Below, piece after piece: positions 22,723 through 33,300 of a stretch of DNA of 64,000 nt. The translations under genes and the position numbers were made by a program. The number at the start of each line of letters is the position of its first letter. Within the stretch, counting starts at the first letter, position 1. Under the pieces are notes generated by a model. It had not been told where the DNA came from. It worked only from the letters and a program-made list of their open reading frames with translations, and searched no databases. The DNA is from RGDT01 sp964630925 (lineage in GTDB: Bacteria; Planctomycetota; Planctomycetia; Gemmatales; Gemmataceae), in NCBI GenBank assembly GCA_964630925.1, contig CAZVZK010000046.1, positions 1 through 64,000 of the forward strand. Reading direction: 5' to 3'.

Positions 22723-25700
22723 TCAGCGCCAGTCGCCGGAGAGGACGAACGCCGCCCAGTAGTACGGCGGCACGCGCCGCGTCGTGCCCTTCTCCGGCAC
22801 CAGCTCCCCGACCGGGCCACGCGGCCTGCCGTCGAGCGTCCTGCCGAACAGCATCGCGAGCTGCGCCTTGCGGAGCGCCTCGGCGCGGCTGAGGGTGCCC
22901 TTGGCGTCCCAGGCCAGCGAGTAGAAGTCCTGCATCAACTGCTGGGTCGCCCTGTCATCAACCGACCACAGCGACGCCACCACCGACCGCGCCCCCGCCA
23001 CCTGGAAGGCACGCTGCATCCCCAGCAGGCCCTCGCCGTCCGCCACCTTACCCAACCCCGTCTGACAGGCGCTCAGCACCGCCAGCTCAAGCCTGGTGAG
23101 ATCCATCTCGGAGACCTCCGGCGCCGTCAGGATGCCATCCTCCTCACCCGGCTTCGGCTCACGGTTGGCCCCGGCGAAGACGAGGCCCGACAGCAACAGA
23201 GGGTCCCAGCCCGTTGGAGGCCCGTCCTCCGGGCGTTTGCCGCCGAGGTCGAGGGCGCTCTTGACGGTCTCCGGGGCGAAGTAGCCGTGGGTCGCCAGGT
23301 GGGCGTACCGCGTCTTCGCCAGGCCGGCTCGCACCGCGCCGGAGGACGCCTTCCGGCCCGACAGACTCACCGCCTCCGCCTTGAAACGCACCGCGAAGGA
23401 TCCGGCCACGGATGCGGCCTCCCCCGCCGTGCCCGGCAGGGCAGCCCAATCACGCGAGATCCCGAGAGGGGCGCCGCGCGTGTCTGCCGGGGCCGCGGGG
23501 GCGCCGTCGTAGTCCACGCCCCCGACCGCCAGCAGCGAAGCCGGCAGACGCTCTTTCTCAACCACCGGCCTCAGCACCTCCGGGATGGCGCTTGGCACGG
23601 GGACGACGGCCACGGCCACGTCCTCGATCAGGTACGCCCCCGACTTGCGGCCCGGCAGCGCCGCGAAGGGCACGGTGCCGAGCGGGCCGTCTGGGGAGAC
23701 GAGGACCACCTTCGCCCCCTCCAGATGCCTCTCCAGGGGCAGCCACACCAGCCGCTTCAGGGCCGCGCCCCGCGCCGTGCCCGTCTTGCCCCGCGTGAGG
23801 AGCGGCCGCCACTCGCGGACGGCGGACAGGATGGGCTCGGCCTTTCCCAGATCGACACGCACGGGCTTCTGTCCCCGGCGGTGTACGAAGGCCGACAGCC
23901 GGCCCCAGTAAAAGAGGTAATCGACCAGAACCGCGTCCTCGGGCAACGACTTCGCCAGGGCCTCGGGCGTGACAGCGCCCCTGGCCTCCTCGCGGAAGGC
24001 GGCGGAGAGGCGTGAGAGCGCGGCCTGGGCGTCGTCCTGCTCCTCCCGGAGGGCGTCCAACTTCTCCCTGGTGGCGGCCGGCGAGGACCGCAGGGCCACG
24101 AGGCGGCGCGTCACGTCCTGGAGGCGTTCGGAGGCGGCGCGGGTGACGGGGTCGGCGTCGAGGGAGAGGAAGAGGCGCCGCCGCTGCTGGCGCAGCAGCA
24201 CCTGCCCCTTCCAGGCGAGGACGTGCGTCGCAGCCGTGGCGTGCCCCTCACCGTCCTCCATCAGCAGGCGGTTGTCCAGGCGGTGACGCAGGAGGGCGAG
24301 GTTGGCGAGCTGCTGCCTGTCCGACTGCACCGAGGCGTTGTCGCGCAGGAGGGAGGCCGCCAGCTCCAGCGACCCCTCCATCATCTCCAGCGCACCCTTC
24401 TGGTCCCCCATCGCCCAGAGGAGCAAGGCCAGGTTGTTGAGGCTCATGGCGTAGTCGGGGTGCCTCACACCCAGCACCTCCTTCTGCAACGTCAGCGCCT
24501 CCTTGTGGACTGGGAGGGCGCCCCTGTGGTCCCCCATCTCTGCCAGGAGCGATGCGAGGCCGTTGAGGCCGCGGGCGTAGTATGGGTGCCCGGTGCCCAG
24601 CACCTCCTTGGTCAGCGCCAGGGCCTCCCGGTACAGGGGCAGTGCGCCCTTGTGGTCCCCCAGCTCTTTGAGGAGCGCGGCGAGGTTGTAGAGGCCGCTG
24701 GCGTAGGATGGGTGCCTGGTGCCCGGTACCACCTTGATCAGCGCCAGGGCCTCCTTGTACAGGGGGAGTGCGCCTTTGTGGTCCCCCGTCTCTTTGAGGA
24801 GCAGGGCGAGGTTGTTGAGGCTGGTGGCGTAGTGGGGGTGCCTGGTGCCCAGCACCTCCTTGCGCACCGCTAGGGCCTCCTTGAGCAGCGGGAGGGCCCC
24901 CTTGTGGTCACCCATATCCCTGAGGAGCAAGGCGAGGTTGTTGAGGCTGGTGGCGTAGGATGGGTCCCTGGCGCCCAGCACCCCCTTGGTCAGCGCCACG
25001 GCCTCCTTGTACAGGGGGAGTGCGCCTTTGTGGTCCCCCACCTCCTGGAGGAGCCCGGCGAGGTTGTCCAGGCTGGCGGCGTAGTGCGGGTTTCTGGTGC
25101 CCAGCACCTCCTTGTGCAGCTTCACCGCCTCCTTGAAGAGTGGTAGTGCGGCCTTATGGTCACCCATCTCTTTGAGGAGCAAGGCGAGGTTGTTGAGGCC
25201 GCTGGCGTAGGATGGGTGCCTGGCGCCCAGCACCCCCTTGTGCAGCGCCACGGCCTCCTTGAACAGGGGGAGTGCGGCCTTGTGGTCCCCCATCGCCTGG
25301 AGGAGCGCGGCGAGGTTGTTGAGGCTGTTGACGTAGTCGGGGTGCCTGGTGCCCAGCACCCCCTTGTACAGCTTCAGTGCCTCCTTGAGCGGGGGGAGAG
25401 CGATGGCCGCCTTCCCCTCGCCGTGCAATCTCATCGCCTGCCTGTAGAGTGTCGCCGCCCGGCTCAGGGCCGCTCGCTGCGCCGCCGTCCGCCCCGGCTG
25501 CGCAAGCGACTCCGCCAGCTCGAGGCGTGCGTCGGCCACACGCCAGTGCCCCTCCCCGTCCAGGCGCACGCGGGCGGCGATCACGACACGGCGGCACGCG
25601 GCCTCCTCCGCCCACTCCCCCGCCGACCGATGGGTGTCCCCCAGCCTCTCGGCGGTCCTCTCGACCTGCCGGTGCCAGGGGCCGTACACCGCCAGCTCGA

Positions 25701-25836
25701 TCTCCAACGTCTTCGGCCAGACGCCCACCCAGGGCCGGCCCGCTAGCGCCGCCCTCTGCCCCGCCGTAAACGCCGCGGGCGGCGCGGCCCCCCACGCCAG
25801 CCCCGCCGTCAACGCCGTCAGCAGCACCGCACGCAT
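22723..25836 (-). CDS. Secreted TPR-CHAT protein (caspase-like peptidase), paralogue 1
   Basis: 1037 residues. A signal peptide (LLTALTAGLAWG) precedes a Gln/Arg-rich helical segment. About eight kinesin-light-chain-type TPR units of 42 residues follow (LGxRHPxYAxSLNNLALLL, GDHKAALPLxKEA; 126-bp DNA period, about 24400-25400). The C-terminal CHAT domain has a catalytic His in YAHLATHGYF (about 848) and a Cys in VLSACQTGLG (about 923), and ends PYYWAAFVLSGDWR. CHAT proteins are caspase-clan cysteine peptidases; the TPR array probably senses a partner. A second copy follows 81 bp upstream on the same strand. The role may be signalling or conflict; there is no adjacent known target. Confidence 0.93.
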   Translation of the reverse strand: MRAVLLTALTAGLAWGAAPPAAFTAGQRAALAGRPWVGVWPKTLEIELAVYGPWHRQVERTAERLGDTHRSAGEWAEEAACRRVVIAARVRLDGEGHWRVADARLELAESLAQPGRTAAQRAALSRAATLYRQAMRLHGEGKAAIALPPLKEALKLYKGVLGTRHPDYVNSLNNLAALLQAMGDHKAALPLFKEAVALHKGVLGARHPSYASGLNNLALLLKEMGDHKAALPLFKEAVKLHKEVLGTRNPHYAASLDNLAGLLQEVGDHKGALPLYKEAVALTKGVLGARDPSYATSLNNLALLLRDMGDHKGALPLLKEALAVRKEVLGTRHPHYATSLNNLALLLKETGDHKGALPLYKEALALIKVVPGTRHPSYASGLYNLAALLKELGDHKGALPLYREALALTKEVLGTGHPYYARGLNGLASLLAEMGDHRGALPVHKEALTLQKEVLGVRHPDYAMSLNNLALLLWAMGDQKGALEMMEGSLELAASLLRDNASVQSDRQQLANLALLRHRLDNRLLMEDGEGHATAATHVLAWKGQVLLRQQRRRLFLSLDADPVTRAASERLQDVTRRLVALRSSPAATREKLDALREEQDDAQAALSRLSAAFREEARGAVTPEALAKSLPEDAVLVDYLFYWGRLSAFVHRRGQKPVRVDLGKAEPILSAVREWRPLLTRGKTGTARGAALKRLVWLPLERHLEGAKVVLVSPDGPLGTVPFAALPGRKSGAYLIEDVAVAVVPVPSAIPEVLRPVVEKERLPASLLAVGGVDYDGAPAAPADTRGAPLGISRDWAALPGTAGEAASVAGSFAVRFKAEAVSLSGRKASSGAVRAGLAKTRYAHLATHGYFAPETVKSALDLGGKRPEDGPPTGWDPLLLSGLVFAGANREPKPGEEDGILTAPEVSEMDLTRLELAVLSACQTGLGKVADGEGLLGMQRAFQVAGARSVVASLWSVDDRATQQLMQDFYSLAWDAKGTLSRAEALRKAQLAMLFGRTLDGRPRGPVGELVPEKGTTRRVPPYYWAAFVLSGDWR

Positions 25837-25868
25837 GGGCTAACCCTCCGGGTGGCCGACCCGCCCCT

Positions 25869-25882
25869 CCCGACAGGATGAC
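25869..25882 (-). promoter_or_regulatory. Motif shared upstream of both CHAT genes (copy 1)
   Basis: On the minus strand this reads GTCATCCTGTCGGG, 33 bp upstream of the start at 25836. The other CHAT gene has GTTATCCTGTCGGG 23 bp before its start (13 of 14 identical). It may be a promoter box or just conserved by recent duplication. Confidence 0.4.
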
Positions 25883-25917
25883 CGGCCGCCCCACGACGGG
25901 GTGGCGAAATCCCCCGC

Positions 25918-28900
25918 TCAGCGCCAGTCCCCCGAAAGGACGAACGCCGCCCAGTAGAACGGCGGCAGGCGAGAGGATGGCTCCTCGCCGCTCCCGACCT
26001 CCTCCGCCTCCCCCAGGCCGCGCTTGCGCCCCTCCTTGAGCAGGGCGAGCTGGGCCTGACGGAGGGCCTCGGCGCGGCTGATGACCTTCTTGGTGTCCCA
26101 GGCGGCCTTGTAGAAGTCGCCCATCAACACCTGGGTCGCCCTGTCGTCCACCTTCCACATGCTGGCGATCACCGAACGAGCCCCCGCCACCTGGAAGGCG
26201 CGCTGCATGCCCAGGATGCCCTCGCCGCCCGCCACCTGCCCCAGCCCCGTCTCGCACGCCGACAGCACCGCCAGCTCCAACCTCGTCAGGTCCATCTCGG
26301 AGACCTCCAGCGCCGTCAGGATGCCGTCCTCCTCACCCGGCTTCGGCTCACGGTTGGCGTCAGACAGCGCCAGCCCAGACAGGAGCAGCGGGTGCCAGCC
26401 CGTCACCTCGCGTGCCTCGCCGCCCGGGCGCGCCTTGGCGTCGTGAGCGAGGGCGGGCTTGACCTCCTCGGGGGCGAAGTAGCCGTGGGTGGCCAGGTGA
26501 GCGTAACGGACCTTCGCCAGCGCCTCCCTGATAGCCGCCTTGGTGGCGTCGCCCTCCGTCAGGTGGGTGGACACGCCCCCCTTGAAGAGCTTCTCGAACG
26601 CGGCACGCACGGCCAACGCCTCGGCGGCGGTGGCGGCCAGACGCCCGAACCTCTCGCGCCCCGTGCGTGGCGCGGAGCGGTCGTCGGCGCCGGCGGCAGG
26701 CGCGTCGGCCTTCTCCGCGGGGTCGTAGCGCAGATCCCCCGCCACGAGGAGGGTCGGCTTCAGACGCTCCTTCGGGTCGGGCTTCCTCATCAGCTCGGGG
26801 AGGGCCGACGGCACCGGCACGACGGCCACGGCCACGTCCTCGATCAGGTACGAGCCCGACCTCCGGCCCGGCAGCGCCGCGAAGGGCACGGTGCCGAGCG
26901 GGCCGTCTGGGGAGACGAGGACCACCTTCGCCCCCTCCAGATGCCTCTCCAGGGGCAGCCAGACCAGCCGCTTCAGGACCGCCCCCTGCGCCAACCCCGT
27001 CTTGCCCCGTGTCAACAGCGGACGCCACTCGTGGACCGCCGACAGGACGGGCGCGGCCTTGCCCAGATCGACGCGGACGGCCTTCCGCCCCCGGCGATGG
27101 ACGAAGGCCGCGAGCCTGTCGTGGTAGAAGATGTAATCGACCAGGACCGCGTCCTCGGGCAACGACTTCGCCAGGGCCTCGGGTGAGACGGCCCCCCTGG
27201 CCCTCTCCTCGCGGAAGGCGGCGGATAGCTCGGAGAGCTTGGCCTGTGACTCGTCCTGCTCCGCCTGGAGGGCGTCCAACTTCTCCCTGGTGGCGGCTGG
27301 CCAGGACCGCAATGTCACGAGGCGGCGCGTCACGTCCTGGAGGCGTTCGGCGGCGGCCTTGGTCTCGGGGTCGGCGCTCAGGCGGAGGAAGAGGCGACGC
27401 TGGGTCTGACGCTGGAACAGCGTGCCCTTCCACGCCAGCACGTGGGCGGCGACGCTGGGGGGTCCGTCGTCCCCGATGTGGAGGCGGTTGTCCAGGCGGT
27501 GGCGGAGCAGGGCGAGGTTGGCGAGCTGCTGCCTGTCCGATAACACCGAGGCGTTGTCACGCAGGGTCGAGGAGACGATGAGGATGGACTCCTCAATCAG
27601 TGGGAGGGCGGCCTTGTGATCCCCCATCGCATTGAGGTACAAGGCGAGGTTGTTCAGGCTGGTGGAATAGTTGGGGTGTCGGACGCCCAGCACCTCCTTG
27701 GTGAGCTCCGACGCCTCCTTGTAGAGTGAGATGGCAGCCTTGTAGTCCCCCATCGCCCCGAGGAGCGAGGCCAGGTCGCTCAGGCTGGTGGCGTAGTCGG
27801 GGTGTCGGACGCCCAGAACCTCCTTGCGCAGAGCCAACGCCTCCCTGGCGAGTGGGAGGGCGGCCTTGTGGTCGCCCAGCGCCTTGAGGAGCAAGGCCAG
27901 GTTGTTGAGGCTCAGCGCGTAGTCGGGGTGCCGGACGCCCAGCACCTCCTTGCGCAGCGCCAACGCCTCCCTGGCGAGTGGGAGGGCGCCCTTGTGGTCC
28001 CTCATCGCATGGTAGAGTGCGGCCAGGTCGCTCAGGCTGGTGGCGTAGTCGGGGTGTCGGACGCCCAGAACCTCCTTGCGCAGAGCCAACGCCTCCCTGG
28101 CGAGTGGGAGGGCGGCCTTGTGGTCGCCCAGCGCCTTGAGGAGCAAGGCCAGGTTGTTGAGGCTCAGCGCGTAGTCGGGGTGCCGGACGCCCAGCACCTC
28201 CTTGCGCAGCGCCAACGCCTCCCTGGCGAGTGGGAGGGCGCCCTTGTGGTCCCTCATCGCATGGTAGAGTGCGGCCAGGTCGCTCAGGCTGGTGGCGTAG
28301 TCGGGGTGTCGGACGCCCAGAACCTCCTTGCGCAGAGCCAACGCCTCCCTGGCGAGTGGGAGGGCGGCCTTGTGGTCGCCCAGCGCCTTGAGGAGCAAGG
28401 CCAGGTTGTTGAGGCTCTGGGCGTAGGCGGGGTGCCGGACGCCCAGCGCCTCCTTACGCAGCGCCAGTGCCTCCTTGTAGAGCGGGAGGGCCGCCTTGTA
28501 GTCGCCGATCGACTGATAGCTTCCGGCCAGGTTGTCCAAGCTCATGGCGTAGGAGGGGTGCCGGATGCCCAGCGCCTCCTTGGTGAGTGATAATGCCTCC
28601 TTGTACAGCGAAAGGGCGGCCGTGGGGTCGCCCATCGCGTGGTAGAGCCCGGCCAGGTTGTTCAGGCTCGTGGCGTATCCGGGGTGCCGGACGCCCAGCA
28701 CCTCCTTGAAGAGCGCCACCGCCTCCTTGAAGAGCGGGAGGGCCTCCTTGTGGTCACCCATGTCCTTGAGGAGCAAGGCCAGGTTGTTCAGACTTTGCGC
28801 GTAGTCGGGGTGCCGGAGGCCCAGCACCCCCTTGCGCAGCGCCAGCGCCTCCTTGAAGAGCGGGAGGGCCGCCTTGTGGTCACCCTTCGCATGGAGGAGG

Positions 28901-30211
28901 GATGCCAGGTTGTTCAGGCTGTGGGCGTAGTCGGGGTGCCGGACGCCCAACACCCCCTTGCGCAGAGCCAACGCCTCCTTAAAGAGTGGGAGAGCGCCAT
29001 TGTTGTCCCCCGTGTCCTTGAGGAGGAAGGCAAGGTTGTCCAGGCTCGTGGCGTAGTGGGGGTGCCGGACGCCCAGCCCCCCCTTGCGCAGCGCCAGCGC
29101 CTCCTTGAAGAGCGGGAGGGCCGCCTTGTGGTCNNNNNNNNNNNNNNNNNNNNNNNNNNNNNNNNNNNNNNNNNNNNNNNNNNNNNNNNNNNNNNNNNNN
29201 NNNNNNNNNNNNNNNNNNNNNNNNNNNNNNNNNACCCATCGCATGGTAGAGTCCGGCCAGGCCATCCAGGCATGTGGCGCAGTCGGGGTGCCGGACCCCC
29301 AACACCTCCTTGAAGAGCGCCAGCGCCTCCTTGAAGAGCGGGAGGGCCGCCTTGTGGTCACCCACCTCCGCGAGGAGCACGGCCAGGTTGCTCAGGCTCT
29401 GCGCGTAGTGGGGGTGCCAGCCCCCCAGCACTTCCTTGCGCAGCGCCAGCGCCTCCTTGAAGAGCGGGATGGCCGCCTTGTTGTCCCCCCTCGCATGGTA
29501 GAATGCGGCAAGGTTGCTCAGGCTCGTGGCATAGTAGGGGTGCCGGACGCCCAACGCCTCCTTGTAGAGCGCCGACGCCTCCTTGTAGACTTGGAGGGCC
29601 GCCTTGTGATCCCCCAAGGCCTGAAGGAGCGAAGCCAGGTCGCTCAGGCTGGTGGCGTAGGTGGGGTGCTTCTCGCCCATCACCTTCTTGCGCAGCGCCG
29701 ACGCCTCCTTCGCGAGTGGGAGGGCCTTGGCCGCCTTGCCCTCCCCATGCAGTGCCCTCGCCTGGGCAGCCAGGGCCGACGCCTTCCTCAGTGCCGCGCG
29801 CTGGGCCTCCGTGTGCCCATTCTGCGCAAGGGCATCCGCCAGCTCCAGCCGGGCAGCCACGACCTTCCAGTGGCCCTCGCCGTGAAGCGCCGCCAGCACG
29901 CGGAGCATGCGGCGGCGGTGCCCCGCCTCCTCCAGCCACCCGCCGCGGGCCTGTTCCCAGAAGGCCAGCCAGGAGGAATCGGCGTAGACGAGCAACGAGG
30001 CCGGCCCGTGGACGCGCTCCGCCAGCGCCAACGCAGCCGACATCGACTTCAAAGCCGCCCCCTGCTCGCCCGCCTTCCACGCCGCCTGCGACTTATCCCA
30101 CAGCGCCGCCCGCTCTGACATCAACTTCGCCTGCTCCGGCGTCAGAGTCGCCGGCGGCGCCGCCGCGCCCGCCACACCCGCCAACACCGCCGCCAGCAAC
30201 AGAGCCCGCAT
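25918..30211 (-). CDS. Secreted TPR-CHAT protein (caspase-like peptidase), paralogue 2, interrupted by an assembly gap
   Basis: The start is the ATG at 30209-30211 (MRALLLAAVLAGVAGAAAPP, a signal peptide). A Gln/Ala-rich helical segment is followed by a very long array of 42-residue TPR units, about 17 or more. A run of 100 N at 29134-29233 breaks it, and the reading frames on either side differ only because the gap length is arbitrary. The C-terminal CHAT domain has its catalytic His in YAHLATHGYF (about 26470-26500), Cys in VLSACETGLG (about 26245-26275) and the same end (PFYWAAFVLSGDWR) as paralogue 1. The true protein length is unknown. Some TPR units are identical at DNA level (27771-28417). 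Confidence 0.9.
27771..28417. repeat. Tandem 252-bp repeat (two TPR units) with perfectly identical copies
   Basis: The block GGTGTCGGACGCCCAGAACC recurs at 27801, 28053 and 28305, spacing 252 bp. Copies 1 and 2 (27799-28050 and 28051-28302) appear identical base for base; the third copy diverges after about 115 bp at CTCTGGGCG versus CTCAGCGCG. Each copy encodes 84 residues. Confidence 0.9.
29134..29233. other. 100-N assembly gap within the TPR array
   Basis: Exactly 100 unspecified bases, the usual placeholder for a gap of unknown size. It lies in the TPR array of CHAT paralogue 2, where near-identical 126-bp repeats would defeat short-read assembly. Confidence 0.98.
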
Positions 30212-30399
30212 GGCACCGCCCTCTTGAACCATCCCCGACAGGATAACGTCCCGCCCCGCCGGGGACAACGAATCCCGCCCCCGCATTCTCCACCACCGGC
30301 CGGCCCACGCTACTCGCCCACGCCCCCGGCGGATACACTCGCCATATCCCGCCGATCCGCTCTCCCCGCCGCCGAACACCCGAATCGTGAGATGAACCG
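30212..30399. promoter_or_regulatory. Divergent promoter region between CHAT paralogue 2 and the PVC cytochrome gene
   Basis: 188 bp. On the minus side it holds the CHAT-shared motif (30234-30247, CCCGACAGGATAAC on the plus strand). On the plus side it holds the second copy of the conserved element (30309-30368) found before the hydrolase at 20213. A GC-rich inverted repeat (CCGCCCCGCCGGGG) lies near 30251-30266. Confidence 0.5.
30309..30368 (+). promoter_or_regulatory. Conserved upstream element shared with 20144-20204
   Basis: Same order of blocks as the first copy: GCTACTCGCC, spacer, GGCGGATACACTCGCC, A, TATCCCGCC, then CCGCTCTCCCC. About 50 of 60 positions match. It ends about 32 bp before the ATG at 30400. 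Confidence 0.6.
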
Positions 30400-33300
30400 A
30401 TGCGGCCCCTTTTCTTCCTCGTCCCCCTCGCCGCCGTCTCCCTGTGGGCCGCCGCCCCGCCCGCCCCCAAGGGCGACATCCCCGACTTCATCAAGGGCGC
30501 TGAGGGCCTCGATGACGCCCTCCGCAACCTCAAGGCCAAGATGGAGACGACGCCCGTCCTGTCGGCCAAGGAGGCGAGGAAGAAGTTCAAGCCGCGCCCC
30601 GGCCTCGCCGTGGACCTCATCGCCTCGGAGCCCGTGGTCAAGCAGCCGCTGTACATCGCGTTCGACGAGCGCGGACGCATGTGGGTGACGCAGTACCGGC
30701 AGTACCCGTTCCCCGCCGGGCTCAAGGTGGTGGAGTACGACCGCTACATCCGGGCGAAGTTCGACAAGGTCCCGCCGCCGCCGCCCGACCACTTCAAGGG
30801 CGATGACCGCATTACCATTCACGAGGACGAGCGCGGCGACGGCTCGTTCACCAAGGTCACGACATTCATCGACGGGCTGAACATCGCCACGGCGGCCCTC
30901 CCCGGCGACGGCGGTGTCTGGGTGATGAACCCGCCGTACCTCCTCTTCTACCCGACCAAGGACGACAGGCCGGGCCGGCCCGTGGTGCACCTCTCCGGCT
31001 TCGGCCTCGAGGACACGCACGCCGTCGCCAGCTCGCTGTGCTGGGGGCCGGACGGCTGGCTCTATGGCGCTCAAGGCAGCACCTGCACGGCCAAGGTGCG
31101 CGTCGAGGTCACCAAGGCCAAGGCCACCACCGACTTCCTCGGCCAGGCGATCTGGCGCTACCACCCGACGAGGCACGTCTTCGAGATCTTCGCCGAGGGC
31201 GGCGGCAACACCTTCGGCGTGGCGTTCGACGAGGTGGGCCGTGTCTACTCCGGTACGAACTGGGGGACGTACCGCGGGCTCCACTACGTCCAGGGCGGCT
31301 ACTACGTCAAGGGCTGGGGCAAGCACGGGCCGCTGACCAACCCGTACGCGCTGGGGTTCTTCGGCCACATGCCGCACAAGGGCGACGCCGACCGGCTGAC
31401 GCATCAATTCATCGTCTACGACGACGGGGTGATCCCGGAGCTGCAGGGCAAGATCATCGGCGTGAACGCCCTGCAGAAGCGCCTCCAGGTGACGCAGCTC
31501 CACGCCGACCGCTCGACGTTCCGCACCGTCGAGGAGCCGTTCCTGCTGACGACGCCCGACGGGCGATTCCGGCCCGTGGACGTGAAGCCCGGCCCGGACG
31601 GCACCCTCTACGTCGCCGACCTCTACGAGCCACGCATCAACCACGTCGATCCGCGCGATAACTGGGACAGGGCGACGGGCCGCATCTGGCGCATCCGCCC
31701 CGAGAAGATGCCGCGGCCGACGGAGAGCATCGAGCTGCACACGGCGAAGAGCGTGACGCTCGCGCTGCTTCTGACGAACAGCGGCTCCCGCCACGAGCGC
31801 GAGACCGCCCTGCGCCTGCTGGCCCAGCGCAAGGACGGCGGCGGCGACGAGGTCTTCGCCAACCGTCTCGCGGAGAACGACATCCAGGCGTTGCGCGCCC
31901 TGTGGGGCATCCACCGCACGCGCGGCCTCGATGACAAGACGGCCCTCACGGCCCTGGCGCACGTCAACCCGCACGTCCGCCGCTGGGCGGTGCGCCTCGT
32001 CGGCGACGAGCGCAAGGCGTCGCCGGGCCTGGCGTCGGCGTTCGCCAGGTTGGCGGCGGCGGAGAAGGACCCCGAGGTGCGCTCGCAGCTCGCCAGCACG
32101 GCGAAGCGGCTGCCCGCCGACGCGGCACTGCCCATCCTCGCCGAGCTGTGGAAGCGCGACGAGGACATCGCCGACCCGCACATCCCGCTGTTGACGTGGT
32201 GGGCGCTGGAGAGCAAGGCCGAGACGGCCCGGCCCGCCATCGTCAAACTGCTTGCGGACGACGCCGTGCGCTCGCGCCCGATGGTCGAGAGGTTCATCCT
32301 CGAGCGGATCATGCAGCGCTGGGCGATGGCCGGCGGCGAGGCCAACCTGTTGGCCTGCGCGACGTTGCTCGGCGCGGCGGGCAAGAAGGCCGACGTCCTC
32401 CTCTCCGGCCTGGAGAAGGGGTTCGCCGGGCGCTCGACGGGCGACTTGCCGAAGGGGCTGCGCGACGCGGTGATGACGGCGTGGGCGCGGGGCAACACCG
32501 CGGCGACCCTGACGCTCGGCCTGCGTCTGGGCCACGCGCCGGCGGTCAAGCGGGCGTTGGCCGTCATCGCCGACGAGAAGGCGGCGGCGGCGGCACGGCT
32601 CGACTGCATCCGCATCGCCGGCGAGGCCGACATCCCCGACGCCGTCCCGGCGCTGCTCGCGGTGGCGAAGGGGTCGAAGAACGTGTCGCTGCGGCAGGAG
32701 GCGCTGGGCGCGCTGGCCCGGTACAAGGACGCGGGCATCGCCCCGGCGGCGCTGGCGCTGCTGGGCGAGCCGGAGGCGGTGCGCAACGCCGCCCTGGGGC
32801 TCCTGGCGTCGCGGCCCGCGTGGGGGTCGCTGCTGCTCGCGGAGGTCGAGGCGAAGAAGGTGTCGGCGGGGTCGGTGCCGTTCGAGGTGGTGCATCGGCT
32901 GTCGCTGCACAAGGAGCTGGCGGAGCGCGTCACGAAGCAGTACGGCAAGGTCCGTGGCGGCGACCCGGAGAAACGCAAACGCGAGATACTGCGCGTGGCC
33001 GCCGCCATGAAGAAGGGCAAGGGCGACGTGGCCGCCGGCAAGGCGGTGTTCAAGGAGGCGTGCGCGAAGTGCCACAAGCTGTTCGGCGAGGGCGGCGACG
33101 TGGGGCCGGAGCTGACCGGCTACGAGCGGTCGAACCCGGTGTACTGGATGGAGAACATCATCGACCCCAGCGCGGTGATCCGCGAGGAGTACATGATGTT
33201 CACCGTGAAGATGGAGGACGGGCGCACGCTGACGGGGGTGGTGGCCGGGCAGGACAAGACGACGGTGACGCTGCGCGACCAGGAGGGGCGCACGGCGAAG

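Noticed and set aside
29134..29233. Possible frameshift in CHAT paralogue 2
   Set aside because: The frames differ only across 100 N whose true length is unknown, so nothing can be said about a frameshift.
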